Numbered from the stretch's first letter, positions 1 to 9,883 are shown. The stretch: 64,000 nucleotides of DNA from Comamonas sp. B21-038 (GCF_022387135.1 NZ_CP092462.1:1302001-1366000); one strand, 5' to 3'. Numbers and translations are program-made. Notes: generated by a model not told the origin, from the sequence alone.

Positions 1-2
1 GT

Positions 3-344
3 GAGCTGGAAAAGCTGGAAAAGGACATCGGCGGCATTCAAGACATGAACGCGCTGCCTGACGCCATTTTCGTGATCGACGTGGGCTACCACAAGATTGC
101 CATCGCTGAAGCCAAGAAGCTGGGCATTCCTCTGATCGGCGTGGTTGACACCAACCACAACCCAGAAGGTATCGACTACGTGATCCCTGGTAACGATGAC
201 TCGGCCAAGGCTGTGGAGCTGTATGCTCGCGGCATCGCCGACGCCATCCTGGAAGGCCGTGCCAACGCCGTGAACGACGTGGTCAAGGCTGCTTCCGGCG
301 AAGAAGGCGACGAGTTTGTGGAAGTGGAAAACACCGCTGCTTAA
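3..344 (+). CDS. rpsB: 30S ribosomal protein S2, C-terminal part
   Basis: The reading frame is open from the first bases of the window and ends at a TAA at 342-344, so only about the last 113 residues are present. They contain the S2 signatures [13 protein letters not shown] and [11 protein letters not shown] followed by the [14 protein letters not shown] block, which in this family binds near the 16S rRNA head and docks S1. The tail is acidic ([12 protein letters not shown]). It is followed by an intrinsic terminator and then tsf, the usual rpsB-tsf order. The start lies outside the window. Confidence 0.97.
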   Translation, partial: ELEKLEKDIGGIQDMNALPDAIFVIDVGYHKIAIAEAKKLGIPLIGVVDTNHNPEGIDYVIPGNDDSAKAVELYARGIADAILEGRANAVNDVVKAASGEEGDEFVEVENTAA

Positions 345-379
345 TCCACAGGGCTGCCCATTGGGCCGCGAATGAAAAG

Positions 380-409
380 CGGGGCTCCACATCAGCCCCG
401 TTTTTTTTA
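380..409 (+). terminator. Intrinsic terminator between rpsB and tsf
   Basis: A 7-bp GC-rich stem (CGGGGCT at 380-386 with AGCCCCG at 394-400, 7-nt loop) is followed by eight T residues at 401-408. This is a textbook Rho-independent terminator or attenuator that would let S2 be made in excess over EF-Ts. Confidence 0.85.
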
Positions 410-457
410 CCTACGTTTCCACAATCACCCCAACTGAACTGAATACGGAGAGAGAAA

Positions 458-1348
458 ATGGCAATTACCGCAAGCATGGTGGCAGAACTGCGCGCTAAGA
501 CCGACGCGCCCATGATGGAATGCAAGAAGGCACTGACCGAGGCTGATGGCGACATGGCCAAGGCTGAAGAGCTGCTGCGCGTCAAGCTGGGCACCAAGGC
601 CGGCAAGGCAGCATCGCGTATTGCCGCTGAAGGCGTGATCGCCGCAGTGGTGGAAGGCAACACCGGCGCGATCATCGAAGTCAACAGCGAAACCGACTTC
701 GTCTCCAAGAACGACAGCTTCATCGCTCTGGCCAATGCAGCGGCCAAGCTGGTGTCCGAAAAGAACCCTGCCGACGTGGCAGCGCTGAGCGCACTGGCTT
801 ACGAGCAAGATGGCTTTGGCCCCACCCTGGAAGATGTGCGCAAGGGCCTGGTCGGCAAGATCGGCGAGAACATGTCGTTCCGCCGCTTCAAGCGCTTCGA
901 AGGCAGCAACCTGGCGCTGTACCTGCACGGCACCCGCATCGGTGTGGTGGTGGAGTTCGAAGGCGACGCACAAGCGGCCAAGGACGTGGCAATGCACGTG
1001 GCGGCGATGAAGCCCGTGGCGCTGACCAGCGCTGATGTGCCTGCCGAGCTGATCGAAAAGGAACGCACCGTCGCTGCCGCCAAGGCTGAAGAGTCGGGCA
1101 AGCCTGCTGACATCGCTGCCAAGATGGTGGACGGCGCTGTGCAGAAGTACCTCAAGGAAGTCTCGCTGTTCAACCAGGTCTTCGTGAAGGCCGCTGACGG
1201 CAAGCAGACCGTTGAGCAAATGCTCAAGGCCGCCAACACCTCGATCAAGGGCTTCACGCTCTACGTGGTGGGTGAGGGCATTGAGAAGAAGGTGGATGAC
1301 TTCGCTGCCGAGGTCGCCGCGCAGGTTGCGGCCGCCAAGGGCCAGTAA
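458..1348 (+). CDS. tsf: Translation elongation factor Ts
   Basis: Encodes a 296-residue EF-Ts, the nucleotide exchange factor that releases GDP from EF-Tu. The N-terminal UBA-like domain carries the hallmark [12 protein letters not shown] at residues 15-26, and the core has the [11 protein letters not shown] motif near residue 75, part of the EF-Tu contact surface. A purine-rich Shine-Dalgarno (GGAGAGAG) lies just before the ATG. Length is slightly above the 283 of E. coli, as in other beta-proteobacteria. It sits between rpsB and pyrH, the conserved order. Confidence 0.97.
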   Translation: MAITASMVAELRAKTDAPMMECKKALTEADGDMAKAEELLRVKLGTKAGKAASRIAAEGVIAAVVEGNTGAIIEVNSETDFVSKNDSFIALANAAAKLVSEKNPADVAALSALAYEQDGFGPTLEDVRKGLVGKIGENMSFRRFKRFEGSNLALYLHGTRIGVVVEFEGDAQAAKDVAMHVAAMKPVALTSADVPAELIEKERTVAAAKAEESGKPADIAAKMVDGAVQKYLKEVSLFNQVFVKAADGKQTVEQMLKAANTSIKGFTLYVVGEGIEKKVDDFAAEVAAQVAAAKGQ

Positions 1349-1357
1349 TCATCCTGA

Positions 1358-1382
1358 CAAAGGGGCTACGGCCCCTTTGTTT
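1358..1382 (+). terminator. Hairpin terminator or attenuator after tsf
   Basis: A perfect 9-bp stem (CAAAGGGGC at 1358-1366 with GCCCCTTTG at 1371-1379) closes a TACG tetraloop and is followed by a short TTT tail. The U tract is short, so partial read-through into pyrH is likely. Confidence 0.7.
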
Positions 1383-1426
1383 CACCTATCGTTTTTTCCC
1401 CATCCCCACACCTGGAGCTCTCCACC

Positions 1427-2146
1427 ATGTCCCAAAGCCCTTCCCACAAGCGCATTCTTCTCAAACTCTCCGGTGAAGCTCTGATGGGGGATGATGCTTT
1501 CGGCATCAACCGCGCCACCATCGTGCGCATGGTCGAGGAGATTGCCGAGGTGACGCGGCTGGGCGTGGAAGTCGCTGTCGTGATCGGCGGCGGCAATATT
1601 TTCCGTGGTGTGGCTGGCGGCTCGGTCGGCATGGACCGTGCCACTGCCGATTACATGGGTATGCTCGCGACGGTGATGAATGCGCTGGCGCTGGCCGATG
1701 CGATGGACAAGCAGGGCCTGACCGCCCGCGTGATGTCGGCCATCGGTATCGAGCAGGTGGTGGAGCCCTATGTGCGCCCCAAGGCGCTGCAGTACCTCGA
1801 AGAGGGCAAGGTCGTGGTGTTTGCCGCTGGTACCGGCAACCCCTTCTTCACCACCGATACCGCAGCGGCGCTGCGCGGCGCTGAAATTGGCGCAGAATTG
1901 GTGCTCAAGGCCACCAAGGTCGATGGCGTCTACACGGCCGATCCGATGAAGGATCCCAATGCCACGCTCTACACCAAGCTGAGTTTCGATGAAGCCATGA
2001 ACCGCAACCTGGGCATCATGGATGCCACGGCCTTTGCCCTGTGCCGCGATCAGAAACTGCCTATCCGTGTATTCTCGATCATCAAGAGCGGCGCGCTCAA
2101 GCGCGTGGTGATGGGCGAAGAAGAGGGCACGCTGGTGTACGCCTGA
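1427..2146 (+). CDS. pyrH: UMP kinase
   Basis: 239-residue bacterial UMP kinase of the amino-acid kinase fold, which phosphorylates UMP to UDP for nucleotide and sugar-nucleotide synthesis. Visible motifs are KLSGEAL at residues 13-19 (phosphate binding), GGGNIFRG near residue 55, and the [21 protein letters not shown] block of this family. The family is usually hexameric, activated by GTP and inhibited by UTP. It is separated from tsf by a hairpin and followed by frr, the conserved translation/cell-growth cluster. Confidence 0.97.
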   Translation: MSQSPSHKRILLKLSGEALMGDDAFGINRATIVRMVEEIAEVTRLGVEVAVVIGGGNIFRGVAGGSVGMDRATADYMGMLATVMNALALADAMDKQGLTARVMSAIGIEQVVEPYVRPKALQYLEEGKVVVFAAGTGNPFFTTDTAAALRGAEIGAELVLKATKVDGVYTADPMKDPNATLYTKLSFDEAMNRNLGIMDATAFALCRDQKLPIRVFSIIKSGALKRVVMGEEEGTLVYA

Positions 2147-2195
2147 CCGGCGGCTGGCGTGTGCAAGTGCAGAATGTGGTAGTTAGGAGTTGACA

Positions 2196-2756
2196 ATGAC
2201 AGTCGCAGAAATCAAGAAGAATCTCGAAGGCAAGATGGACCAATCGATTGCCGCGTTCAAGAACAACCTGACCAAGATCCGCACCGGCCGCGCCAATCCC
2301 GCGCTGCTGGACACCATCCAGGTTGACTACTACGGCTCGATGATGCCGCTGTCGCAGGTGGCCAATGTGGCCTTGATCGACAGCCGCACCATCAGCGTGA
2401 CGCCTTGGGAGAAGGCGATGGCGGCCAAGGTGGAAAAGGCTATCCGCGAAAGCGACCTGGGCCTGAACCCCGCCTCGATGGGCGACCTGATCCGCGTGCC
2501 GATGCCTCCGATGAGCGAGGAGCGCCGCAAGGAGATGACCAAGCTGGTCAAGGCCGAAGGCGAAAACGCCAAGATCGCCATCCGCAACCTGCGCCGCGAT
2601 GCCAACGAAGGCGTCAAGAAGCTGGTCAAGGACAAGGAAGCATCGGAAGACGACCAAAAGCGCTCCGAAGCCGAGGTGCAGAAGATCACCGACAAGCACA
2701 TCCAGCTGATCGACCAGCTGGTGGTCGAAAAAGAAAAAGACATCATGGCGGTCTGA
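2196..2756 (+). CDS. frr: Ribosome recycling factor
   Basis: Encodes a 186-residue ribosome recycling factor that, with EF-G, splits the post-termination ribosome. The full family length is present, with the [11 protein letters not shown] motif near residue 30 and the basic domain I helices toward the C-terminus ([20 protein letters not shown]). I chose the ATG at 2196 because AGGAG ends at 2189 with good spacing; an in-frame TTG at 2190 would overlap that Shine-Dalgarno. It lies 49 nt after pyrH and 27 nt before uppS. Confidence 0.96.
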   Translation: MTVAEIKKNLEGKMDQSIAAFKNNLTKIRTGRANPALLDTIQVDYYGSMMPLSQVANVALIDSRTISVTPWEKAMAAKVEKAIRESDLGLNPASMGDLIRVPMPPMSEERRKEMTKLVKAEGENAKIAIRNLRRDANEGVKKLVKDKEASEDDQKRSEAEVQKITDKHIQLIDQLVVEKEKDIMAV

Positions 2757-2770
2757 TCCAGATCTGGATC
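2755..2770. repeat. 16-nt perfect palindrome between frr and uppS
   Basis: GATCCAGATCTGGATC overlaps the frr stop codon and is followed by TGCTTTTCC. It could fold as a 6-bp hairpin at the gene boundary, perhaps a weak terminator or processing site. Its function is unknown. Confidence 0.45.
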
Positions 2771-2783
2771 TGCTTTTCCGCGC

Positions 2784-3497
2784 ATGACTGCTGCTGTATT
2801 ACCGCACCACATTGCCATCGTGATGGATGGCAATGGCCGGTGGGCCAAACGCCGTTTTCTGCCTCGCCTGGCGGGCCACAAGCAAGGGGTGGACTCGTTG
2901 CGCCGCTGCGCCAAGGCCTGTGCCGAGCGCGGCGTCAAGGTGCTGACCGTGTTTGCCTTTTCTTCCGAGAACTGGAACCGGCCCACCGACGAGGTCGATG
3001 GCCTGATGAACCTGCTGGCCGGCGCGCTGGCCAAGGAAGTGCCATCGCTGGCCCGGGACGGCATCCGCCTGTTCTTTGTCGGCGACCGGGCCTCCCTGTC
3101 TGCCAAGGTGCAGGCGGGCCTGGCGCAGGCCGAGCAGGCGACGGCCCACAATGACCGCATGGTGCTCAATGTCTGCTTCAACTATGGCGGCCGCTGGGAC
3201 ATTGCCCAGGCGGCAGCCAAGCTGGCTGCAACGGGCCAGCCGATCACCGAAGGGGCGCTCAACGATGCGATGGCGCTGGCCCATGTGCCTGACCCCGATC
3301 TGCTGATCCGAACGGGTGGCGAGATGCGCATCAGCAATTTTCTGCTGTGGCAATCGGCCTATTCGGAGCTGTATTTCAGTGACAAGTGGTGGCCTGATTT
3401 TGACGAGCAGGCCTTGGACGAGGCGATTGGTGAATTCCAGCGGCGTGAGCGCCGCTTTGGCAAGATCTCCGAGCAGCTGGTCCAGTCCCCCTCGTAG
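2784..3497 (+). CDS. uppS: Undecaprenyl (isoprenyl) diphosphate synthase
   Basis: 237-residue cis-prenyltransferase that condenses isopentenyl-PP onto farnesyl-PP to give the C55 lipid carrier for peptidoglycan and O-antigen. The active-site Asp is D15 within IVMDGNGRWAKRR (residues 12-24). Other family motifs are FAFSSENWNRP near residue 60 and the C-terminal ELYFSDKWWPDFDE and RRERRFG. The enzyme is cytosolic at the membrane. It is followed by a hairpin with a T-rich tail before cdsA, so its mRNA may be partly separate from downstream genes. Confidence 0.96.
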   Translation: MTAAVLPHHIAIVMDGNGRWAKRRFLPRLAGHKQGVDSLRRCAKACAERGVKVLTVFAFSSENWNRPTDEVDGLMNLLAGALAKEVPSLARDGIRLFFVGDRASLSAKVQAGLAQAEQATAHNDRMVLNVCFNYGGRWDIAQAAAKLAATGQPITEGALNDAMALAHVPDPDLLIRTGGEMRISNFLLWQSAYSELYFSDKWWPDFDEQALDEAIGEFQRRERRFGKISEQLVQSPS

Positions 3498-3508
3498 TAC
3501 GCCTACTG

Positions 3509-3546
3509 CTGATGCTTGGCACCCCGGGCATCAGTTTTCTTTTTTC
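3509..3546 (+). terminator. Hairpin with T-rich tail between uppS and cdsA
   Basis: CTGATGC at 3509-3515 pairs with GCATCAG at 3528-3534 across a 12-nt loop, followed by TTTTCTTTTTT. It sits just before the cdsA Shine-Dalgarno and could partially terminate transcription inside the operon. Confidence 0.6.
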
Positions 3547-3558
3547 CAGGAGATCAAT

Positions 3559-4413
3559 TTGCTCAAACAACGCATCATTACGGCCATTGTTCTCCTGCTG
3601 ATCCTGGTGCCCGCGATTGCTGCGGGCAATCCCGTTCCGTTTGCGGCGCTGATGCTGTTGGCCGTGGTCGCCGCTGCCTGGGAGTGGGGGCGTCTCAATG
3701 GTCTGCAGGGCATGGCTGCCTACGGCCTGGGCGCCGTTGCGCTGGTGCTGTGTGGCGCCGCCTGGACCCTTGGGTGGACGCAGGCTCCGTTGCCTGGCGT
3801 GTGGCTGGTGGCCGGGGCAGCCTGGGTGCTGCTGGCCGCCTATCTGCTCAAGGCCGGGGTGCCGGGCTGGGCGCCCATTCCGCGCGCGCTGCGCCTGGTG
3901 GTCGGTGTGCTGGCGCTGTGGGTGGCCTGGCTGGCCATCGCGCAGGCCAAGTGGATCGGCGTCAACTTCCTGCTGTCGCTGTTTGCACTGGTGTGGATGG
4001 CCGACATCGGTGCCTATTTTGCAGGCCGCCAGTTCGGGCTGCGTTTCACCAGGAACAAGCTGGCGCCGGCCATCAGCCCGGGCAAAAGCTGGGAAGGGGT
4101 TTGGGGTGGCGCACTGGGTGTGCTGCTGATGGCACTGGTGTGGAGCTGGGCGGACCGCCATTTTGGCGCGCAGGTGCCCAGCCTCTACAGCAGGCTGTGG
4201 GATTTTTCGCCATGGCTGATGGTGCTGTCCTGCGCGTTTCTGGCCGGCATGAGCGTTGCAGGTGACCTGGTGGAGTCGCTGGTCAAGCGCAGCGCGGGCA
4301 TGAAGGACAGCAGCCAGTTGCTGCCGGGCCATGGCGGTGTGCTCGACCGCATCGATGCGATCCTGCCCACCGTGCCGTTGGCGCTGATGCTGCTGCAATT
4401 TTTGGATAAGTGA
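3559..4413 (+). CDS. cdsA: Phosphatidate cytidylyltransferase (CDP-diglyceride synthase)
   Basis: 284-residue polytopic inner-membrane enzyme making CDP-diacylglycerol from phosphatidic acid and CTP, the branch point to all phospholipids. Hydrophobic segments run through most of the protein. The C-terminal CDP-diglyceride synthase signature is clear: VKRSAGMKDSSQLLPGHGG followed by VLDRIDA. I chose a TTG start at 3559, giving MLKQRIITAIVLLL, because AGGAG lies 6-7 nt upstream; the frame stays open upstream into uppS but that extension has no family resemblance. The stop overlaps the possible GTG start of dxr. Confidence 0.93.
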   Translation: MLKQRIITAIVLLLILVPAIAAGNPVPFAALMLLAVVAAAWEWGRLNGLQGMAAYGLGAVALVLCGAAWTLGWTQAPLPGVWLVAGAAWVLLAAYLLKAGVPGWAPIPRALRLVVGVLALWVAWLAIAQAKWIGVNFLLSLFALVWMADIGAYFAGRQFGLRFTRNKLAPAISPGKSWEGVWGGALGVLLMALVWSWADRHFGAQVPSLYSRLWDFSPWLMVLSCAFLAGMSVAGDLVESLVKRSAGMKDSSQLLPGHGGVLDRIDAILPTVPLALMLLQFLDK

Positions 4414-5600
4414 ACCTCGCGATGACCATGCAAGTTACCGTGCTCGGATCGACGGGCTCGATTGGAACCAATACGTTGGATGTGGTGGCGCGCCACCCCG
4501 ATCTGTACCGCGTCTTTGCGCTGAGCGCGCATTCGCGCGTAGACCTGATGCTCGCGCAGTGCCTGCAGTTCCAGCCACGCTATGCGGTGATGACCAGTGC
4601 CGCGGCCGCCTCGGCATTGCGCGAAGGCCTGCGGGCCGCGGGCAGCCGGGTCGACGTGCTGGAAGGTGAGGCAGCACTGGAAATGGTGGCCTCCCACAGC
4701 GATGTGCATGCGGTGATGGCCGCCATCGTCGGCGCCGCAGGCCTGCGCCCTGCAATGGCCGCAGCCAAGGCCGGCAAGCGCCTGATGCTGGCCAACAAGG
4801 AAGCGCTGGTCGTTGGCGGCCAGCTCTTCATGGATGCCGTCGCCGATGGTGGCGCAACCTTGCTGCCCATCGACAGCGAGCACTCGGCCATCTTCCAGTG
4901 CCTGCCGGAAGACCCTGCGGTCTGGCCCCAGCGGGTGGACCACATCATCCTGACGGCCTCGGGCGGTCCGTTCCGCACCCGCGAGCCATCGAGCTTGCGC
5001 GATGTGACGCCGCAGCAAGCCGGCAACCACCCCAACTTTGCGATGGGCCGCAAGATCTCGATCGACTCGGCCACGATGATGAACAAGGCGCTGGAGGTGA
5101 TCGAGGCGCGCTGGCTGTTCAACCTGCAGCCCGAGCAGATCCAGGTGGTCATCCATCCGCAGCAGATCGTGCATTCGATGGTGCAGTTCCGCGATGCCTC
5201 GGTGCTGGCCCAACTCGGGACGCCCGATATGCGCGTACCGATCGCCTGTGGCCTAGCCTGGCCCGAGCGTGTGGCCAGCGGGGCCGCGCCACTGGATTTC
5301 GCCAAGCTCTCGGCGCTGACCTTTGAAGAGGCCGATGCACGGCGCTTTCCCGGCTTGCACCTGTCATGGCAGGCGCTGCGCGCGGCCGAAGGCACCACGA
5401 CGGTGCTCAATGCGGCCAACGAGGTCGCGGTGGCCGCGTTTCTGGATGGCCGCATGCGCTTTGACCAGATCTACCAGGTCAACGCACAGGCACTCGACGG
5501 CGTGCTGCCGCAGGCGCCCGGCAGCATCGACGCACTGCTTGCGCTGGATGCCGAGGTGCGTTGCTACGCCGAAGCGCGCATTGCAGAGCTGGCCGTTTGA
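4410..5600 (+). CDS. dxr: 1-deoxy-D-xylulose 5-phosphate reductoisomerase
   Basis: First committed enzyme of the MEP isoprenoid pathway, converting DXP to MEP with NADPH and a divalent metal. The NADPH-binding GSTGSIGTNTLDVV is at the N-terminus. The metal and substrate site is marked by DSEHSAIFQCL, GGPFR and KISIDSATMMNKALEV. Length of about 390 matches the family. A GTG at 4410 overlaps the cdsA stop, but ATGs at 4422 and 4428 fit the family N-terminus (MQVTVLGSTG) at least as well, so the exact start is unsure. It supplies precursors for the uppS product made upstream. Confidence 0.95.
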   Translation: MNLAMTMQVTVLGSTGSIGTNTLDVVARHPDLYRVFALSAHSRVDLMLAQCLQFQPRYAVMTSAAAASALREGLRAAGSRVDVLEGEAALEMVASHSDVHAVMAAIVGAAGLRPAMAAAKAGKRLMLANKEALVVGGQLFMDAVADGGATLLPIDSEHSAIFQCLPEDPAVWPQRVDHIILTASGGPFRTREPSSLRDVTPQQAGNHPNFAMGRKISIDSATMMNKALEVIEARWLFNLQPEQIQVVIHPQQIVHSMVQFRDASVLAQLGTPDMRVPIACGLAWPERVASGAAPLDFAKLSALTFEEADARRFPGLHLSWQALRAAEGTTTVLNAANEVAVAAFLDGRMRFDQIYQVNAQALDGVLPQAPGSIDALLALDAEVRCYAEARIAELAV

Positions 5601-5655
5601 CAGGGCTATTGCCCGGCTCAGTAGAATCGCGTTTTTCAAAGCAAGGGCTTGAGCA

Positions 5656-7017
5656 ATGTTGACCGTTGTTGCATTTGTCGTTGCGCTGGCCATTTTGATC
5701 GCCGTGCACGAATATGGTCACTACCGTGTGGCGGTCGCCTGCGGGGTGAAGGTGCTGCGTTTTTCGCTGGGGTTTGGCCGCCCGCTGCTGCGCTGGAAGA
5801 AGAAGGGCGCGGACACCGAATTTGTCATCAGCGCGATTCCGCTGGGCGGCTATGTGCGCATGCTCGACGAGCGTGAGGCACCGGTTGCTGCGCACGAGCG
5901 CCACCTGGCCTTCAATGTGCAGCCGCTGCGCGCGCGTGCGGCCATCGTTGCCGCCGGGCCGCTGGCCAATCTGCTGCTGGCTGTGCTGCTGTATGCCTGC
6001 GTGAACTGGGTGGGCGTGCGCGAGCCGGCCGCCATTGTTGGCACGCCGCCGGCTGCCAGCCTGCTGGCTCAGGCTGGCATGCAAGGCGGCGAAGAAATCG
6101 TGTCCATGGGTTACCCGGATGCGGAGCCTGAAGCCGTGCGCTCGCTGGACGACCTGCGCTGGTTTGTGGCACAGGCCGCGCTGGGCGGCAAGGATGTGGT
6201 GCTCAGCGCGCGCCCCGGTGCTGGTGCAGCTGAGCGCAGCTACCGCTTGCCGCTGTCCAGCATCGATGCCCGCGAGGCCGACGCCAAGCTGGTCGAAAAG
6301 ATTGGTCTGACCCACCCCTGGTCCGATGCGGTGCTCGGCGATTTTGAAGCCGGCAGTGCCGCCGCACAATCGGCGCTGCGCAAGGGGGACAAGGTGCTGT
6401 CCATCGACGGCGTGCGCGTGGGCGATGGCGGCGAGCTGCGCCGCATGATCCGTGCATCGGGCGAGCAGGGCGTGCCTGCCTTGCAGGACTGGCTGGTGTC
6501 GCGCAACGGCGCGCAGCTGCATGTACCGGTGCAACTGACGCAAAGCGAGGACAAGGGCAGCAAGATTGGCCGTCTGGGCGCCTTTATCGGTTCGCCGCCA
6601 GCGATGGTCGATGTGCGCTACGGCCTCTGGGAAGGTTTTGCCCGGGGTGTGCAAAAGACCTGGGAGGTCTCGGCGCTGACGGTCAAGATGATGGCCAAGA
6701 TGGTCATTGGCCAGGCCTCGCTGCAGAACATCAGCGGACCGCTGACGATCGCCGAATACGCAGGCAAGTCCGCCGAGGTCGGCATCACCCAATACCTGGC
6801 CTTTTTGGCGCTGATCAGCGTCAGTCTGGGCGTGCTCAATCTGCTGCCGCTGCCGGTGCTCGATGGCGGTCACCTGATGTATTATCTTTGGGAGGCTGTC
6901 ACTGGCAAGCCACCCACCCTGCAATGGATGGAGCGCTTGCAAAAAGGCGGTGTCGCCGTTTTGCTGCTCATGATGTGCATTGCGTTCTTTAACGATTTGT
7001 CTCGGCTCTTGGGCTGA
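5656..7017 (+). CDS. rseP: RIP zinc metalloprotease RseP (site-2 protease)
   Basis: 453-residue inner-membrane protease that cuts anti-sigma factor RseA within the membrane to release sigma-E, and also removes leftover signal peptides. The zinc motif HEYGH is at residues 18-22 in the first membrane segment, and the third zinc ligand motif NLLPLPVLDGGH is near the C-terminus. Two PDZ regions lie between (about residues 100-300), the second with AAQSALRKGDKVLSIDG. Placement just before bamA matches the envelope-stress link of this family. Confidence 0.96.
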   Translation: MLTVVAFVVALAILIAVHEYGHYRVAVACGVKVLRFSLGFGRPLLRWKKKGADTEFVISAIPLGGYVRMLDEREAPVAAHERHLAFNVQPLRARAAIVAAGPLANLLLAVLLYACVNWVGVREPAAIVGTPPAASLLAQAGMQGGEEIVSMGYPDAEPEAVRSLDDLRWFVAQAALGGKDVVLSARPGAGAAERSYRLPLSSIDAREADAKLVEKIGLTHPWSDAVLGDFEAGSAAAQSALRKGDKVLSIDGVRVGDGGELRRMIRASGEQGVPALQDWLVSRNGAQLHVPVQLTQSEDKGSKIGRLGAFIGSPPAMVDVRYGLWEGFARGVQKTWEVSALTVKMMAKMVIGQASLQNISGPLTIAEYAGKSAEVGITQYLAFLALISVSLGVLNLLPLPVLDGGHLMYYLWEAVTGKPPTLQWMERLQKGGVAVLLLMMCIAFFNDLSRLLG

Positions 7018-7064
7018 CTTTCTTGGCCCTGCTGCATAATGAGCGGCTCTGGTTGCTATCACAA

Positions 7065-9362
7065 ATGACATATTCCATCCCTTCTTCGCTTCTTCGCAAG
7101 ACCACGGCTGCAGCTGCCTTGATGCTGCTTGCCAAGCTGTCGTGGGCTTTGGACCCGTTCACCATCCAGGACATTCGTGTGGAAGGCCTGCAGCGTGTGG
7201 AGCCCGGCACCATCTTCGCCTCCATGCCGCTGCATGTCGGCGACGACTACAACGACGAAAAGGGATCGGCAGCCATTCGCTCCTTGTTTGCGCTGGGTCT
7301 GTTCAAGGACGTGCGGCTGGAGGCCAATGGCAATGTGCTGGTCGTCGTCGTTGAAGAGCGTCCCACCATCGCCAATGTCGACTTCCTGGGCACCAAGGAG
7401 TTCGACAAGGACGCGATGAAAAAGGCCATGCGTGATGTGGGTCTGACCGAAGGCCGCCCTTACGACAAGGCGCTGACCGATCGCGCCGAGCAGGAGCTCA
7501 AGCGCCAGTACATCAACAAGAGCCTGTATGCGGCCGAGGTGGTGACCACGGTGACGCCTATCGAGCGCAACCGCGTGAACCTGACGTTCACCGTGACCGA
7601 AGGCGATGCAGCCAAGATCAAGGAAATCCATATCTCCGGCAACAAGGATTTCAAGGAATCGACCTTGACCGACCTGTTCGACCAGGACACCGGTGGCTGG
7701 CTGAGCTGGTATACCAAGAGCGACCGCTACTCCAGCACCAAGTTCAATGCCGACCTGGAGACGCTCAAATCCTATTACCTGTCGCGCGGCTACCTGGAGT
7801 TCCGCATCGACTCGACCGAAGTGTCGATCTCGCCGGACAAGGAACGTATCTCGATCAATCTGCAGATCTACGAAGGCCCCAAGTACGTGGTCTCGGGTGT
7901 CAAACTCGAAGGCAATTACCTGGAGCGTGAGGACGAGTTCAAGTCGCTGATCTCGATCAAGCCCGGTGAGCCCTACAACGCCGACCGCGTGACCGAAACC
8001 ACCAAGCGCTTCACCGACCACTTCGGCAGCTTTGGCTATGCGTTCTCGCGCGTCGAAGCCGTGCCCGAGATCGACCGTGAAAACAACCGTGTCGAGCTGG
8101 TGCTGAAGGCCGAGCCTTCGCGCCGCGCCTATGTGCGCCGCGTGAACGTGGCCGGCAACAACCGCACACGGGATGAAGTCGTGCGCCGCGAGGTGCGCCA
8201 GTACGAAGCGTCCTGGTACGACTCGGACAAGATCAAGCTCTCGCGTGACCGTGTGGACCGCCTGGGTTTCTTCAACGATGTCGCGATCGACACGCAAGAA
8301 GTGCCTGGCGCGCCGGACCAGGTCGATGTCAATGTGACCGTGCAGGAAAAGCCCACCGGTTCGCTTCAGCTGGGTGCCGGTTACTCCAGCGCTGAAAAGG
8401 TCTCGCTGACCTTCGGCATCAAGCAGGAAAACGTGTTCGGCTCGGGCAACTACCTGGGCATCGATGTCAACACCAGCAAGTACCACCGCACCCTGGTGGT
8501 GAGCACGACCGACCCGTATTTCACGCCCGATGGTATCTCGCGTACCTATGACATGTACTACCGCACCGACCGTCCTTACGACGAGCAGGGCGGCAACTAC
8601 CAGATCGTGACCACCGGTGCCAGCGTGCGCTTCGGCATTCCGTTCAGCGAACTCGATACCATCTATGTCGGCGGCGGTCTGGAGAACACCCGCATCAAGC
8701 TGGGTACCAACATGCCGGCGGCCTACCTGGACTATGCAACGCGCTATGGCGATACCAGCCTGAACTTCCCGCTGACCCTGGGCTGGTCGCGCGACAGCCG
8801 CGACAGCGCGTTGGCGCCCAACTCGGGCCGGTTCCAGAAGCTGAACTCCGAATGGTCGCTGTTCGGTGATGCCCGCTACCTGAAGGGCAACTACCAGATC
8901 CAGCAGTACCTGCCGCTGAACAAGCGCTACACGATTGCGCTCAACGGTGAAGCCGGTTGGGGCAAGGGCATGGGCGGCAAGGCCTTCCCCGTGTTCAAGA
9001 ACTACTTCTCGGGTGGCCTGGGATCGGTGCGCGGCTTCGAGCAAAATACGCTCGGCCCCCGTGACGTGACGGGCGCCACCCTGGGCGGCGCGAAGAAGGT
9101 GACGCTGAACGCCGAGTTCATCGGGCCCATGCCGGGCACCGGAAACGACCGCACCTTCCGCTGGTTTGCCTTTGTGGATGCGGGCAATGTCTGGGGTGAT
9201 GAGCAGGATTTGAAACTGAATGAAATGCGTGCGTCTGCAGGTATCGGGTTGAGCTGGATTTCCCCACTGGGACCGCTGCGTTTGGCTTATGCTCAGCCAA
9301 TTCGCAAATTCGCAGGCGATAAAATCCAGAAATTGCAATTCCAAATCGGAACATCTTTCTAA
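7065..9362 (+). CDS. bamA: Outer membrane protein assembly factor BamA
   Basis: 765-residue Omp85-family protein that inserts beta-barrel proteins into the outer membrane. A signal peptide ends near SWA/LDPF. Five POTRA domains follow (about residues 25-420, starting IQDIRVEGLQRVEPG), then a 16-strand barrel with the lid-lock motif GGLGSVRGFE and a C-terminus ending in Phe (FQIGTSF), the usual outer-membrane signal. The frame is open upstream from 7023 through a TTG, but the ATG at 7065 gives the standard signal peptide. It overlaps skp by one base. Confidence 0.96.
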   Translation: MTYSIPSSLLRKTTAAAALMLLAKLSWALDPFTIQDIRVEGLQRVEPGTIFASMPLHVGDDYNDEKGSAAIRSLFALGLFKDVRLEANGNVLVVVVEERPTIANVDFLGTKEFDKDAMKKAMRDVGLTEGRPYDKALTDRAEQELKRQYINKSLYAAEVVTTVTPIERNRVNLTFTVTEGDAAKIKEIHISGNKDFKESTLTDLFDQDTGGWLSWYTKSDRYSSTKFNADLETLKSYYLSRGYLEFRIDSTEVSISPDKERISINLQIYEGPKYVVSGVKLEGNYLEREDEFKSLISIKPGEPYNADRVTETTKRFTDHFGSFGYAFSRVEAVPEIDRENNRVELVLKAEPSRRAYVRRVNVAGNNRTRDEVVRREVRQYEASWYDSDKIKLSRDRVDRLGFFNDVAIDTQEVPGAPDQVDVNVTVQEKPTGSLQLGAGYSSAEKVSLTFGIKQENVFGSGNYLGIDVNTSKYHRTLVVSTTDPYFTPDGISRTYDMYYRTDRPYDEQGGNYQIVTTGASVRFGIPFSELDTIYVGGGLENTRIKLGTNMPAAYLDYATRYGDTSLNFPLTLGWSRDSRDSALAPNSGRFQKLNSEWSLFGDARYLKGNYQIQQYLPLNKRYTIALNGEAGWGKGMGGKAFPVFKNYFSGGLGSVRGFEQNTLGPRDVTGATLGGAKKVTLNAEFIGPMPGTGNDRTFRWFAFVDAGNVWGDEQDLKLNEMRASAGIGLSWISPLGPLRLAYAQPIRKFAGDKIQKLQFQIGTSF

Positions 9363-9883
9363 TGAAAACCGTATCTCGTTCTTTCCCATTGCTGGTGTTG
9401 GCAGCAGCGCTGTCTTTTGGCGCTGCAGCGCAGGCCCAAGAGTTCAAGGCAGGTTTCGTCAATACGGATCGCATCTTCCGCGAAGCCAATGCTGCCAAGG
9501 CTGCGCAAACCAAGCTGGAGGCCGAGTTCTCCAAGCGTGAAAAGGATCTGCTGGACCAGGGCAACGCCCTGAAGACCGCCGGCGAAAAGTTTGAGCGCGA
9601 CGCGCCTACGCTGTCCGAAAGCCAGCGCGTGACGCGCCAGCGTCAGCTGGTGGACCAGGACCGTGAGTTCCAGCGCAAGCGCCGCGAGTTCCAGGAAGAC
9701 CTCAGCGCCCGCAAGAGCGAAGAGCTGTCGCAGGTGCTCGAGCGCGCCAACAAGGTCGTCAAGCAAGTGGCCGAGCAGGAAAAGTACGATGTGGTGCTGC
9801 AAGAAGCGGTCTACATCAACCCCAAGTTCGACATCACCGAAAAGGTTCTCAAGGCCCTGAACGCCTCTGCCCCCGCCAAGTAA
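9362..9883 (+). CDS. skp: OmpH/Skp family periplasmic chaperone
   Basis: 173-residue secreted chaperone that holds unfolded outer-membrane proteins on their way to BamA. The signal peptide is about residues 1-25 with cleavage at AQA/QEFK. The mature part begins with [12 protein letters not shown] and continues as a long charged coiled coil (about residues 45-140), the tentacles of the Skp trimer. Its ATG overlaps the last base of the bamA stop (TAATG), so the two are probably translationally coupled. Confidence 0.94.
   Translation: MKTVSRSFPLLVLAAALSFGAAAQAQEFKAGFVNTDRIFREANAAKAAQTKLEAEFSKREKDLLDQGNALKTAGEKFERDAPTLSESQRVTRQRQLVDQDREFQRKRREFQEDLSARKSEELSQVLERANKVVKQVAEQEKYDVVLQEAVYINPKFDITEKVLKALNASAPAK

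Noticed and set aside
7059..9389. 776-codon frame antisense to bamA
   Set aside because: A shadow of bamA with no recognisable domain.
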